Source of the DNA: Bacteroidota bacterium
GTDB lineage: Bacteria; Bacteroidota; Bacteroidia; Sphingobacteriales; Sphingobacteriaceae
Reading direction: 5' to 3'
Assembly (NCBI GenBank): GCA_016868395.1
Contig: VGGW01000006.1
Coordinates: forward strand, 1 to 34,295
Length of the DNA stretch: 34,295 bases
Position 1 is the stretch's first letter. Every line of letters begins with the position of its first letter. Positions 1 through 9,693 of this stretch are shown in pieces. Below the pieces are notes generated by a model that did no database searches, had not been told where the DNA came from, and was given only the letters and a program-made list of their open reading frames with translations. The position numbers and the translations under genes were made by a program.

Positions 1-386
1 TAGGCCAATAAATATAACAAGGCACCGGCAATTCCACCAGCTAGATAGGTAAAAATAAACTGGCGTTTATTTAGAAAATCTAAAAAAATGATTCCCATCC
101 AGTATAGCCAAAGAAGGTTGAAAAGAATATGGAAGAACTCGCGCTGAACGAACATATAACTTATGATGGTCCAGGGTTTGTAAGCAAGGGTTTCCAAATT
201 TGCCGGCATGGCTAACTGCCGGTTGAGCCAGTCGGCGACAGTTGTGCCGGAACCGAATAAAAAACCGATAACTGCGAACAGGCCTAAACCAACAAATACC
301 AGAATATTTAGGCCAATGAATAAAAAAAGTGGATTTCCTGAGCGGAATGCCTTGAAAAATAATTCATTCAATAAATTCTTATTCAT
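1..386 (-). CDS. Rhomboid family intramembrane protease, N-terminal part (runs off window start)
   Basis: Minus-strand reading from ATG at 386: MNKNLLNELFFKAFRSGNPLFLFIGLNILVFVGLG...PWTIISYMFVQREFFHILFNLLWLYWMGIIFLDFLNKRQFIFTYLAGGIAGALLYLLA; rhomboid-like 'W..I.YMF.H..F.HILFN' segment; open to window edge. Confidence 0.85.
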   Translation of the reverse strand, partial: MNKNLLNELFFKAFRSGNPLFLFIGLNILVFVGLGLFAVIGFLFGSGTTVADWLNRQLAMPANLETLAYKPWTIISYMFVQREFFHILFNLLWLYWMGIIFLDFLNKRQFIFTYLAGGIAGALLYLLA

Positions 387-1128
387 AAAAATTAGTGTGG
401 CGTTTAAGATGCCACATTTTTACTAAAATAAAACCAAAAAGGGCTCCTCCCAAATGTGCAAAGTGTGCAACTGAATCGCCCGAGAGTTGTTCAACCCCCA
501 GAAATAGTTCCAATAAGACATAAATTGGAATAATATATTTTGCTTTTACAGGCACAGGAATGAACATAATGAATAGTTCTGCGTTTGGGAAAAGCATTCC
601 AAATGCGATTAATAATCCAAAAATTGCACCTGAAGCTCCAACCATTGGTGTAAGGTAAATACCTAAAAGTGTAGAAGCCTCATCTTTTGAAATCAGGTCG
701 GGATTAAAAGAAATCGTTCTATTCAATGAATCTACCATAAAGGTACCATTGTTTACTGCGCTGCCCGAAATGCTGTAAACTTCAAAACTTTGAACAAGTA
801 ACTGTAGTGCCAGTGCACCCAAACCGGTAATCAGGTAAAAATTGAGAAATCGTTTTGAACCCATAATATATTCAAGAGAAGACCCAAAAGTATACAGGGC
901 GAACATATTGAACAGTATGTGGAATAAGGAGGAATAATCATGCATAAACATGTAAGTAATCACCTGCCAAATTCTGAAATTAGGACTATCAAAATAATGG
1001 ACTCCTAATACCTGAGTCATCATCGGGCCACCGAACATCAAGGTAGCAACATAAAAAATGATGTTGATTATTAAAAGGTTCTTGACAACCGGAGGGATAT
1101 GTGCAAACGGGGACATTCTATCATTCAT
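379..1128 (-). CDS. Rhomboid family intramembrane serine protease
   Basis: 249 aa; HILFNMFALYTFG, catalytic GASGAIFGLL and AHLGGALFGF motifs; overlaps the next rhomboid by 8 bp. Confidence 0.93.
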   Translation of the reverse strand: MNDRMSPFAHIPPVVKNLLIINIIFYVATLMFGGPMMTQVLGVHYFDSPNFRIWQVITYMFMHDYSSLFHILFNMFALYTFGSSLEYIMGSKRFLNFYLITGLGALALQLLVQSFEVYSISGSAVNNGTFMVDSLNRTISFNPDLISKDEASTLLGIYLTPMVGASGAIFGLLIAFGMLFPNAELFIMFIPVPVKAKYIIPIYVLLELFLGVEQLSGDSVAHFAHLGGALFGFILVKMWHLKRHTNFYE

Positions 1129-1145
1129 AGCCTAATATGCTGGAA

Positions 1146-3050
1146 TTATTTTTCAAATCTTAATAAAAGTTCTTCAAGAGTAAAAGTACTGATTACCGGT
1201 TTCCCGCTGAGTGAGGTATTAGGCATTTCACAGGCGAATAATTCGTCTATAAGAAGATTCATCTCATCAACAGAAAGACTCAGTCCGGCCTTGATTGAGG
1301 TATTCCTCGCGAGCGCACGGGCCAGACTATCCCTTTTGTTTATTTTTAACGTGCTTTGGTTATTTTTGAAGCCTTCAATCAATCGTTCTAGGATTTCAAG
1401 CTCACTGATGCTTGTTCCGATGTCAGCAGGAATTCCATCAATAATGAATGTGTTTTTCCCGAATGTTCGAATTTGGAAACCCAGTGCATGAATATCAGGT
1501 AACAGTTCTTTTACCAGCTCAAAATCATTAGTTTTTAGCCTAACGGTTTGGGGGAAAAGACTTTGTTGACAGGCGCCCTGTCGGTTTTCTAAGTGAAGTA
1601 AAAATCGCTCGTATAAAATTCTCTCGTGGGCAGCCTGCTGATCAATAAGCATAAAACCAGACTTGATTTGAGAAATGATAAATCGGTTGTGTAGCTGAAA
1701 AATCTGTTTTCCAATTACTTGTAGCACTTGTTTGTCAATTTCAACTTCCCGATTCACACTGAGCTCCATTCCGCTCTGTCTGGATTTCTCAGGTTCAACT
1801 ATTTCGTACAAAGAGCCCCAATTCTTACTGACACTTTTTCTTTCTTCCCCGGCATTTCGAAGAAATGGTATTTCCCGTTCAGCTCTTCCCTGACTAAAAG
1901 GGTTGAAATCTGGATTAAATGAAATGGAAGGAACAATAATATCTTCATGAGGCTTTGATGTGATCATTTGGCTGAAACCTGTTTCTTGATTAAAATCAAG
2001 AGTCGGACTGATATTGTATTTGCCCAGAGAACGTTTTACGGCAGAACGGATAATAGCATATATGGCCTTCTCATCTTGGTATTTAATCTCGGTTTTGGTC
2101 GGATGAACATTGATGTCAATTTTTGAAGGGTCGATATCAATAAACAAAACGTAAAGCGGGAAGCTATCTGTACTTAAAACCTCTTCATAGGCATTCATTA
2201 CTGCATGATGGAGGTAAGGATCTTTAATAAAGCGATTATTAACAAAAAAGAATTGTTCTCCTCTGGTTTTTTTTGCGTATTCAGGTTTACCAATGTATCC
2301 TTTCAGCACAATGATGGAAGTATCTTCTTCAACAGGCACTAATTTTTGATTGTAGGCATTCCCGAAAAGATGGATAATTCGTTGCTTTAAGCTCCCTTTT
2401 GGTAAATGAAAAATCTCATTACCATCATGATGAAGAGTAAAGAATACTTCCGGATTTGCCAGTGCAACTCGTTGAAATTCATCATTGATATGGCGCATTT
2501 CCACGGGATTACCTTTTAAAAAGTTGCGCCTGGCAGGGGTATTATAAAATAAATTTTTAACACTGATACTGGTTCCGGAAGGGCATGAATCAGGCTCCTG
2601 ACTGATAACCTCTGAGCCTTCTATGCGAATGCAAGTGCCGAGTTCATCTTCATGACGTTGAGTTTTTAATTCAACCTGAGCAATCGCAGCAATGGAGGCC
2701 ATCGCCTCCCCTCGGAAGCCCATAGTTCGAATTGCAAAAAGATCTTCGGCCTTCCTGATTTTGGAAGTGGCGTGCCGCTCAAAACACATTCGAGCATCGG
2801 TAATGCTCATCCCACATCCATTGTCTATTACTTGTATAAGTGATTTTCCGGCATCTCTAACCAAAATCTGAATCTTATCTGCACCTGAATCAATTGAGTT
2901 TTCAATCAGTTCTTTCAATGCAGAAGCCGGTCTCTGAACTACTTCTCCCGCTGCAATTTGGTTGGCAACAGAATCAGGTAAAAGCTGTATTATATCAGAC
3001 AAAGTTGTATAGTTTATGGTAATAATGAGAATTATATGGCAAATTCTCAA
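1146..3050 (-). CDS. mutL: DNA mismatch repair protein MutL (likely start TTG at 3002: SDIIQLLPDSVANQIAAGEVVQRPAS)
   Basis: GHKL ATPase motifs IAAGEVVQRPASALKELIENSIDSGA, DNGCGM, TMGFRGEAMASIA; C-terminal DQQAAHERILYERF. Confidence 0.96.
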   Translation of the reverse strand: MRICHIILIITINYTTLSDIIQLLPDSVANQIAAGEVVQRPASALKELIENSIDSGADKIQILVRDAGKSLIQVIDNGCGMSITDARMCFERHATSKIRKAEDLFAIRTMGFRGEAMASIAAIAQVELKTQRHEDELGTCIRIEGSEVISQEPDSCPSGTSISVKNLFYNTPARRNFLKGNPVEMRHINDEFQRVALANPEVFFTLHHDGNEIFHLPKGSLKQRIIHLFGNAYNQKLVPVEEDTSIIVLKGYIGKPEYAKKTRGEQFFFVNNRFIKDPYLHHAVMNAYEEVLSTDSFPLYVLFIDIDPSKIDINVHPTKTEIKYQDEKAIYAIIRSAVKRSLGKYNISPTLDFNQETGFSQMITSKPHEDIIVPSISFNPDFNPFSQGRAEREIPFLRNAGEERKSVSKNWGSLYEIVEPEKSRQSGMELSVNREVEIDKQVLQVIGKQIFQLHNRFIISQIKSGFMLIDQQAAHERILYERFLLHLENRQGACQQSLFPQTVRLKTNDFELVKELLPDIHALGFQIRTFGKNTFIIDGIPADIGTSISELEILERLIEGFKNNQSTLKINKRDSLARALARNTSIKAGLSLSVDEMNLLIDELFACEMPNTSLSGKPVISTFTLEELLLRFEK

Positions 3051-3468
3051 CTAAATTAATCGAAAACACCCTCCTTAAAATATGAGAAAGCTTTCAGGCT
3101 TCGAATATTTCAAATTTTCCTATCTCCAAAGATAAGTTGTTTTGGGCTTAGAGAAAGCATTTTAAACACAAAGGGAGATTATCATGATCTTATATCCTGA
3201 ATTTATCAATCCAATAATATTATTCAAGTTAATATCAGCGGTCTGCTTATTAGCAAAAAGACCAAATTATAATTTTTGCCTTGTTTGAAATCGGTTTTAC
3301 CCACTGCATACGGCTAAAGTTGGTTTTAGAATCACCGGTTTTCTTGTTTTCGTAAACGGAGTACAGGGCATCACTTCATTGAATTCATTGTTTTTATTTT
3401 TCAATTCCTGTTCTGATTTTAAATAAATGACAAAAATTTCTGGATTTTGTCCATTTAAAGATTTTGAC

Positions 3469-4194
3469 TTAAACCGAGTTCGACATGAGGGGCTAAAAAT
3501 ATCCTTTTAATGGATTTCATGACGCTCCGAACTAGTGTGACTTGATTTTTGAAAGTAATATCCGGGTGCTTTCGTTTCGAGCAGTCCTTTACTACGGAAT
3601 ATTTCCGGAAAGAAATTATACCTTATTTTAGATCATCCATAGCCGGAAGATACCTGCTAAACCAAGCAGGTTCTCGATATTTTGAGAATGAAGTTTCGAG
3701 AGGAGATTCGGGTTCAGATTGGAAATAGCGTAGGTTCTCGCTTCGCAATAATGACCACTCATCAGGTCTGGAAAATAGATTGGGGCTCAGATAGAAAACC
3801 AAAGAGGTTCTAGCCTGAGCGAGATTCGATTGTTATCGGATGACAAGGCATAAGGTGGGGTAAGGAGATTCCCTTTGGTCTTACAAAGAATCATTTAGCA
3901 CTTATTGTTATTGTTAAAATGAGGGGGTCGCGGCCGCCTATCTATTGGCCAGTCATGGCATCTTGGCTGACGGTCCATTCCGATGGGAAACAGCACCGGG
4001 TTAAGCAAACCCGGGTTGCAGCCCTATCTTTTTTGCCATCCTGATTCTCATGACAAGGATTCAATTTTCAGCAAAAAAATAGTACAGAACACGGGGCCGG
4101 AATAAGCGAGGAGCAACAAACCCTGCTTTCCAAATACTGAGCAAAATAAGCAGGCTAGGGCAAGATCTATTATCGATCTCAGGTTAACTTAAAA
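3469..4194 (+). repeat. Copy A of dispersed MITE-like non-coding element, interrupted and degenerate
   Basis: Aligns by eye along most of its length to the reverse complement of 11807-12283 (e.g. GCAGTCCTTTACTACGGAATATTTCCGG, AGCCGGAAGATACCT, GCAGCCCTATCTTTTTTGCC, AGAACACGGGGCCGG, AACAAACCCTGCTTTCC); ends TTAAACCGAGTTCGACAT / TATCGATCTCAGGTTAA. Confidence 0.8.
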
Positions 4195-4335
4195 TATGCA
4201 AAATATCAATGGCTCATCCTATTGATAAAATTTTGCTTGGAGACCTTTCGAGGTTTTTTAATTCAGTTTTCCAAGGTTATTGATTTAGCATCCTTTATCT
4301 TTACCGATTGAAAGAATCTCTCAACTAAATTCTGT

Positions 4336-5964
4336 ATGATTAGAAACTTCTTTTTTCTGGCCATTTGTATTCTATTTATTTCCTGTAACTCTCAGGAACA
4401 AGCCGATTTGATTGTTCATAATGCGGTGGTCTACACGGTGGATGAGCAATTTTCAGTTGCTGAGGCATTCTCCATCCGGGATGGGAAAATTCTGGAGACC
4501 GGAAGTTTGAAAGCTATTTTGAAGAAGTGTAAAGGGGAATTACTCGATGCCGGTGGCCGGCCCGTATTTCCAGGTTTTATTGACGGGCACTCGCATTTTT
4601 ATGGCTACGGGCAAGGTCTGCAGCAGGTGGATCTTGTGGGTACCAAAAGTTGGGATGAAATTCTTGAGAGGGTATCAAAATTTGCAAAAGAGAATCCCGA
4701 TGGTTGGATCATTGGCAGGGGTTGGGATCAGAACGATTGGGCAAAGCGCGAATTTCCTGATAATTCAATGTTGAATAAGTTGTTTTCTGATCGCCCGCTT
4801 ATACTTACCCGGATTGATGGCCATGCGGCAATCGCAAACAAAGCTGCGCTTGATCTCGCCGGACTTAAACCCGGGCAAAAAGTTAGTGGTGGTGAGGTAG
4901 AAACGATTAATGGAAAGCTTTCAGGTATTTTAATCGATAATGCACAGGGAGCGGTTTATTCTAGAATTCCGGATCAAACTCCAGCTCAGATCGCTGAATC
5001 ACTGATGGATGCTCAAAAGAATTGTTTCGCCGTCGGATTAACTTCGGTCACCGATTGCGGTATCAGCCATAAGCTCATACCAGTCATAACTGAACTTCAT
5101 AAAAAAGATCAATTAAAAATGCGTATTTACGCTATGCTGAGTGATAATGAAGAGAATTTTGATTTTCTTTTTAAACGGGGTGCGCTAAAAACTGAACGAT
5201 TGAATGTTCGGTCTTTCAAGGTTTACATGGATGGGGCTCTGGGTTCTAGAGGAGCATGCCTGTTGAAGCCTTATAGCGACAAGCCGGGCTACTCAGGATT
5301 TCTGCTCAGGGAAAAATCGTATTTTGCTGAGGTAGCTCAAAAAATTGCCAAGGCAGGTTTCCAGATGAATACCCATGCTATTGGTGATTCGGCAAATCGT
5401 GAGATTCTGAACGTTTATGCTAGTGTCTTAAAAGGTAAAAATGATTTACGGTGGAGGATTGAACATGCCCAGGTCGTAGACCAGGGCGATTTTAAATTAT
5501 TTGCTGAAAACAACATCATTCCCTCGGTTCAAAGTACACATGCTACCTCAGACATGTATTGGGCAGGCGATCGTCTGGGTTCTGAAAGGATTAAGGGGGC
5601 TTATGCATTTAAGCAGTTATTGAATCAGAATGGTTGGCTTATTTTAGGTACTGACTTTCCTGTTGAAAATATAAATCCAATCTATACTTTTTATGCCGCT
5701 GTAGTCAGAAAAGATATGAAGGGCTATCCGGTAAACGGTTACCAGATGGAGAATGCGATAAGCAGGGAAGAGGCTTTACGGGGGATGACAATATGGGCGG
5801 CTAGGGGCCAATTTGAAGATAAGGAAAAAGGTAGTCTTGAAGCAGGCAAGTTCGCAGATTTTGTTATCCTCGATCAAGATATTATGGCCGTTGATGCTAA
5901 AGATTTATATAAGGTTCAAGTCTTAAAGACCTATTTAAATGGTCATAATGTTTATGCTAAATAG
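4336..5964 (+). CDS. Amidohydrolase family (YtcJ-like) lipoprotein
   Basis: 542 aa; signal/lipobox LFISCNS; FPGFIDGHSHFYGYG, VTDCGIS, NTHAIGDSANREIL, LGTDFPVENINPIYTFYAAV motifs. Confidence 0.92.
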   Translation: MIRNFFFLAICILFISCNSQEQADLIVHNAVVYTVDEQFSVAEAFSIRDGKILETGSLKAILKKCKGELLDAGGRPVFPGFIDGHSHFYGYGQGLQQVDLVGTKSWDEILERVSKFAKENPDGWIIGRGWDQNDWAKREFPDNSMLNKLFSDRPLILTRIDGHAAIANKAALDLAGLKPGQKVSGGEVETINGKLSGILIDNAQGAVYSRIPDQTPAQIAESLMDAQKNCFAVGLTSVTDCGISHKLIPVITELHKKDQLKMRIYAMLSDNEENFDFLFKRGALKTERLNVRSFKVYMDGALGSRGACLLKPYSDKPGYSGFLLREKSYFAEVAQKIAKAGFQMNTHAIGDSANREILNVYASVLKGKNDLRWRIEHAQVVDQGDFKLFAENNIIPSVQSTHATSDMYWAGDRLGSERIKGAYAFKQLLNQNGWLILGTDFPVENINPIYTFYAAVVRKDMKGYPVNGYQMENAISREEALRGMTIWAARGQFEDKEKGSLEAGKFADFVILDQDIMAVDAKDLYKVQVLKTYLNGHNVYAK

Positions 5965-7780
5965 ATTCTTGAGGGTCATCACCCTGCAAATTACGATTTG
6001 TTTTTTCAGCGCTTTTATCCGGCTGGCTCAAGCTCAAATGCTCGAAAAAAGCAGTAATACCCCTCTTTTAATGCAATGGAAAGAAGTTGAAAGTTCAACG
6101 GTATTATTAAATAATGATAATGAGCTTGTTCCATTGAAGGATTTGAAGACCTTATCCATTGCCAGTGTCAATATTGGTTCGGCTTATGCTTCTCAATTTG
6201 ATAGTATTTTAAATAAGTATACCAAGGTTCAATGCTTTACTGCAGCATCTTACAATGATGATATGCTTAGTTTCAATGATCTGAACGATGATCTGAAGTT
6301 TTTTAATACCATTGTCGTTCAGCTTACCGATCAAGCTTTAAATGACCCTCGGACTATTCCTTTCTTAATTGATATTCAGTTAAATAAGAATTTAATTGTT
6401 AGTTTAACAGGTGATTTGGCAAGTCTTAGATTGTTGGATCCCCTAAATTCCTCCATTATCTTCTCTGCGAAGAAAACGGCAATATCAGCAAATTTTACTG
6501 CACAATTAATTTTCGGAGGAGTTGCTGCTAATGCCCGTCTAACGGAGGGAGTTTCTTCCAAATATTTTTTAGGTTCCGGTTTTTCAACCCATACTATACG
6601 CTTAAAATATACATTTCCGGAAGCCATAGGAATCAAAAGTGCCTCGCTAAACCGGATTGACGAAATCGTTGAGGAAGCTATTCGTCAGAGAGCTACCCCT
6701 AGTGCTGTAGTTTTGGTTGTGCACGATGGGAATGTAATTTTTAATAAGGCCTATGGTACGCGAACTTATATTGATCGTACTCCAACCCGAATTTCTGATA
6801 TTTATGATTTAGCTTCCGTAACCAAAATTTCAGCTACTACCATGGCAGTCATGCGCTTATATGAAGAGCGGAAAATCAAGCTTGACACCAATCTGGGTGC
6901 TTATATTCCAAGAGCCCGCAACACCAATAAGAAGGATATTCCGGTGCGGGAGGTGATGTTACATCAAGCGGGATTCATTCCATATATTCCTTTCTACAGA
7001 AATTTATCAGCAACCGATTACAGCCCTGATTCTTCCTCGATTTTTCCGGTCAAGGTAGCGGATAATTTTTACCTCCGTAAAGATTATTTCAAGCAAATTA
7101 TGTGGCCTCTTATGTTGAATTCAACACTTTCGAACCAGGGTAAGTATGTTTACAGTGATCTGAGCATGTATTTCATGAAAGATATTGTTGAACGTCAATC
7201 CGGATTGCCCATTGAAAGTTATGTCATGGATCAATTCTATAAGCCGCTCGGCATGATTAGGGCAGGTTTCAATCCGCGTATTCGATTTCCAAAAGAAGAA
7301 ATTATACCAACAGAGGATGATAAGGAATTCAGAAAGACTTTGCTGGAAGGTTATGTTCATGACCAAGGTGCTGCTATGGTTGGGGGAGTTTCGGGGCATG
7401 CCGGACTTTTTTCAAGTGCGAATGATTTGGCAATCCTGTATCAGATGATATTGAACGGGGGGACATATGGTGGAGCGAGATATTTCAAATCTGAAACCGT
7501 GAATTTGTTCACCGCAAAACAATCGGCTGTTAGTCGCCGCGGCTTAGGTTTCGATCGTTATGATGAAGAAAGTACCAGAGGCTATCCGTCTAAGTTGGCC
7601 TCACCCTCAACATTTGGCCATACCGGTTATACGGGAACTTGTGTTTGGGTAGATCCTAAGTATAAACTGGTTTATATTTTTTTATCCAATAGGGTTAACC
7701 CCGGAGTGACCTCCAAACTCATTGATTTAAATATTAGAGGGCGTATTCAGGATGTGATTTATGAAGCAATACAAAAGTAA
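5939..7780 (+). CDS. Serine hydrolase (beta-lactamase-related/class C family) with N-terminal region resembling the C-terminal domain of GH3 enzymes
   Basis: 613 aa; DLASVTKISATT (SxxK), YSDLSMYFM (YxN-like), FGHTGYTGTCVWVDP; N-terminal NNDNELVPLKDLKTLSIASVNIG; likely start ATG 5954. Confidence 0.9.
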   Translation: MVIMFMLNRFLRVITLQITICFFSAFIRLAQAQMLEKSSNTPLLMQWKEVESSTVLLNNDNELVPLKDLKTLSIASVNIGSAYASQFDSILNKYTKVQCFTAASYNDDMLSFNDLNDDLKFFNTIVVQLTDQALNDPRTIPFLIDIQLNKNLIVSLTGDLASLRLLDPLNSSIIFSAKKTAISANFTAQLIFGGVAANARLTEGVSSKYFLGSGFSTHTIRLKYTFPEAIGIKSASLNRIDEIVEEAIRQRATPSAVVLVVHDGNVIFNKAYGTRTYIDRTPTRISDIYDLASVTKISATTMAVMRLYEERKIKLDTNLGAYIPRARNTNKKDIPVREVMLHQAGFIPYIPFYRNLSATDYSPDSSSIFPVKVADNFYLRKDYFKQIMWPLMLNSTLSNQGKYVYSDLSMYFMKDIVERQSGLPIESYVMDQFYKPLGMIRAGFNPRIRFPKEEIIPTEDDKEFRKTLLEGYVHDQGAAMVGGVSGHAGLFSSANDLAILYQMILNGGTYGGARYFKSETVNLFTAKQSAVSRRGLGFDRYDEESTRGYPSKLASPSTFGHTGYTGTCVWVDPKYKLVYIFLSNRVNPGVTSKLIDLNIRGRIQDVIYEAIQK

Positions 7781-8139
7781 TGAGAAAGTTCATTTAGATG
7801 GCTTTTGATTTGTTACATTGAACTAACAATTATCTCCATTTAAAGAATTTACTTTGTAAGTGGCAACAAAAACTATAAATTTCTCAGAAAAATATTATTA
7901 TCCCAAAAAGAAAAATTAGTTTCAAGAAACCCTCGATAGGTAGTCATGGTGAATATTGTCCTCAATCATCATCTTGAAGTGGAGCATGACCGACGCCGTA
8001 ATTTTATGTAGTAAATTTAATATAAATGAAACAATCAAGTTGTTGCCTATAACCCTTAAGGGGATGTTAACTAAATCTTGAACCTTCAATTGGCCTTGCC
8101 GCCTGAATGGTATTAACCTCATAAAAAATAAAAAAATAG

Positions 8140-9276
8140 ATGAAAATTGGAATTGTTTGTTATCCTACTTTCGGAGGCAGCGGGGTGGTAGCCACCGAAT
8201 TGGGAAAAGGACTAGCTGATAATGGGCACCAGGTTCATTTTATCACCTACAGGCAACCTGCTCGCCTGGATTTTTTCTCTGAAAACCTGTTCTATCATGA
8301 AGTTTCTGTTTCAAACTATCCATTGTTTGATTATCCGCCCTATGAATTAGCCTTGGCCAGTAAACTTGTTGATGTGGTAAGATTTGAGAGACTTGACATA
8401 TTGCATGTGCACTATGCCATTCCTAATGCCTCGGCAGCCTTTATGGCGAAGCAGATTCTGGCAAGTTTTGGTATTCATATACCTGTGGTCACAACCTTGC
8501 ATGGGACGGATATTACCTTGGTAGGTAAAGATCCAACGTATAAGCCGGTTGTAACCTTCTCCATTAACCAGTCGGATGGTGTCACTGCCGTTTCAGAAGA
8601 TTTAAAAGAGGATACTTACAAACATTTTGATGTAGTTAAGGAGATTAAGGTTATTCCAAATTTTATTGATTTGCAGCGTTTTAGTTTAAAGACTAAAGAT
8701 CATTTCAAGTTAGCAATAGCCCCGAATAACGAACGTATTGTAGTACATACATCCAACTTTCGTAAATTAAAAAGGACTCAGGATGTTGTACACATTTTTG
8801 AAAAAATTCAAAAGGAAATTCCTTCAAAATTATTAATGGTTGGTGATGGACCTGAAAGAGTTTATTGTGAGCAATTGTGCCGGGATCTGGAGATTTGTGA
8901 AAATGTGAGATTCCTTGGCAAGCAGGATGCAGTTGAGGAAATATTATCGATCTCTGATCTCTTCATTATGCCTTCTGAATCAGAGAGTTTTGGCTTGGCA
9001 GCTTTGGAGGCCATGGCCTGTAAAGTGCCTGTGATAACTTCAAATGCTGGGGGTTTACCTGAACTCAATATTGATGGAGTAACTGGATTCATGGATAATG
9101 TAGGCGACATAGAGGCAATGGCCAAGCACTCTATCTTTATTTTAAATGATGATAATCGATTGGCTAGCTTCAAGGAAGGAGCATTGAAGCGTGCCAAGCA
9201 ATTTGATTTGAGTCTCATACTTCCGATTTATGAGCAGTATTATTTGGATGTATTGAATCAGGCTGTTTCTAAATAA
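8140..9276 (+). CDS. bshA: N-acetyl-alpha-D-glucosaminyl L-malate synthase BshA (bacillithiol biosynthesis)
   Basis: 378 aa GT4; MKIGIVCYPTFGGSGVVATELGKGLADNGHQVHFITYRQPARLD; VVTTLHGTDITLVGKDP; SESESFGLAALEAMACKVPVI. Confidence 0.95.
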   Translation: MKIGIVCYPTFGGSGVVATELGKGLADNGHQVHFITYRQPARLDFFSENLFYHEVSVSNYPLFDYPPYELALASKLVDVVRFERLDILHVHYAIPNASAAFMAKQILASFGIHIPVVTTLHGTDITLVGKDPTYKPVVTFSINQSDGVTAVSEDLKEDTYKHFDVVKEIKVIPNFIDLQRFSLKTKDHFKLAIAPNNERIVVHTSNFRKLKRTQDVVHIFEKIQKEIPSKLLMVGDGPERVYCEQLCRDLEICENVRFLGKQDAVEEILSISDLFIMPSESESFGLAALEAMACKVPVITSNAGGLPELNIDGVTGFMDNVGDIEAMAKHSIFILNDDNRLASFKEGALKRAKQFDLSLILPIYEQYYLDVLNQAVSK

Positions 9277-9641
9277 TTCAGAATCGCATCAGCAAGAAGG
9301 CCGGTCATTTCGATGAGCATCTTGATTGGGGAATGGATAACCGTTTTATAGGCGAAGAGAAATCTCATTTTCAAGCTTAAACTCGCAAAAGAGATTGCCC
9401 CTAAACTTGGTCAGATTGGTAAGAAGATGGTTCCGCCTGGTTCAAAATAGCGGAATTTATCTCTGAAAACGATTTTTTCCTGTATTTATTAGGGTGCAGC
9501 AGATACTAAAATTAAACTTAGCGTCTAGATCGTAAGGATAATGCCTTTTCGAGAATGGAGTGTGGAAGCATCAGATTTATTGACTCGCAGATTCTTATCA
9601 CGAGCCTTGCCTGTGCTCTATAATCCAATCTGCCTTAAGAT

Positions 9642-9677
9642 AAAAAGGCTTTCCTGATAATTCAGGAAAGCCTTTTT
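9642..9677. terminator. Bidirectional rho-independent-type terminator
   Basis: AAAAAGGCTTTCCTGA-taat-TCAGGAAAGCCTTTTT, 16-bp perfect stem between bshA and the FKBP gene. Confidence 0.85.
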
Positions 9678-9693
9678 AAATAAAAAAACTTAA

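Noticed and set aside
1099-1491. 130-aa plus-strand ORF
   Set aside because: Antisense to mutL and the rhomboid start; no recognisable domain.
3051-4335. Possible remnant of a protein-coding transposon in the mutL-amidohydrolase gap
   Set aside because: No ORF or transposase motif is visible; most of the region is explained by the non-coding repeat copy A.
7922-8122. 66-aa minus-strand ORF upstream of bshA
   Set aside because: No recognisable family, and it lies in the likely promoter/5' region of bshA; cannot be supported without homology.
8862-9218. 118-aa minus-strand ORF
   Set aside because: Antisense shadow within bshA.
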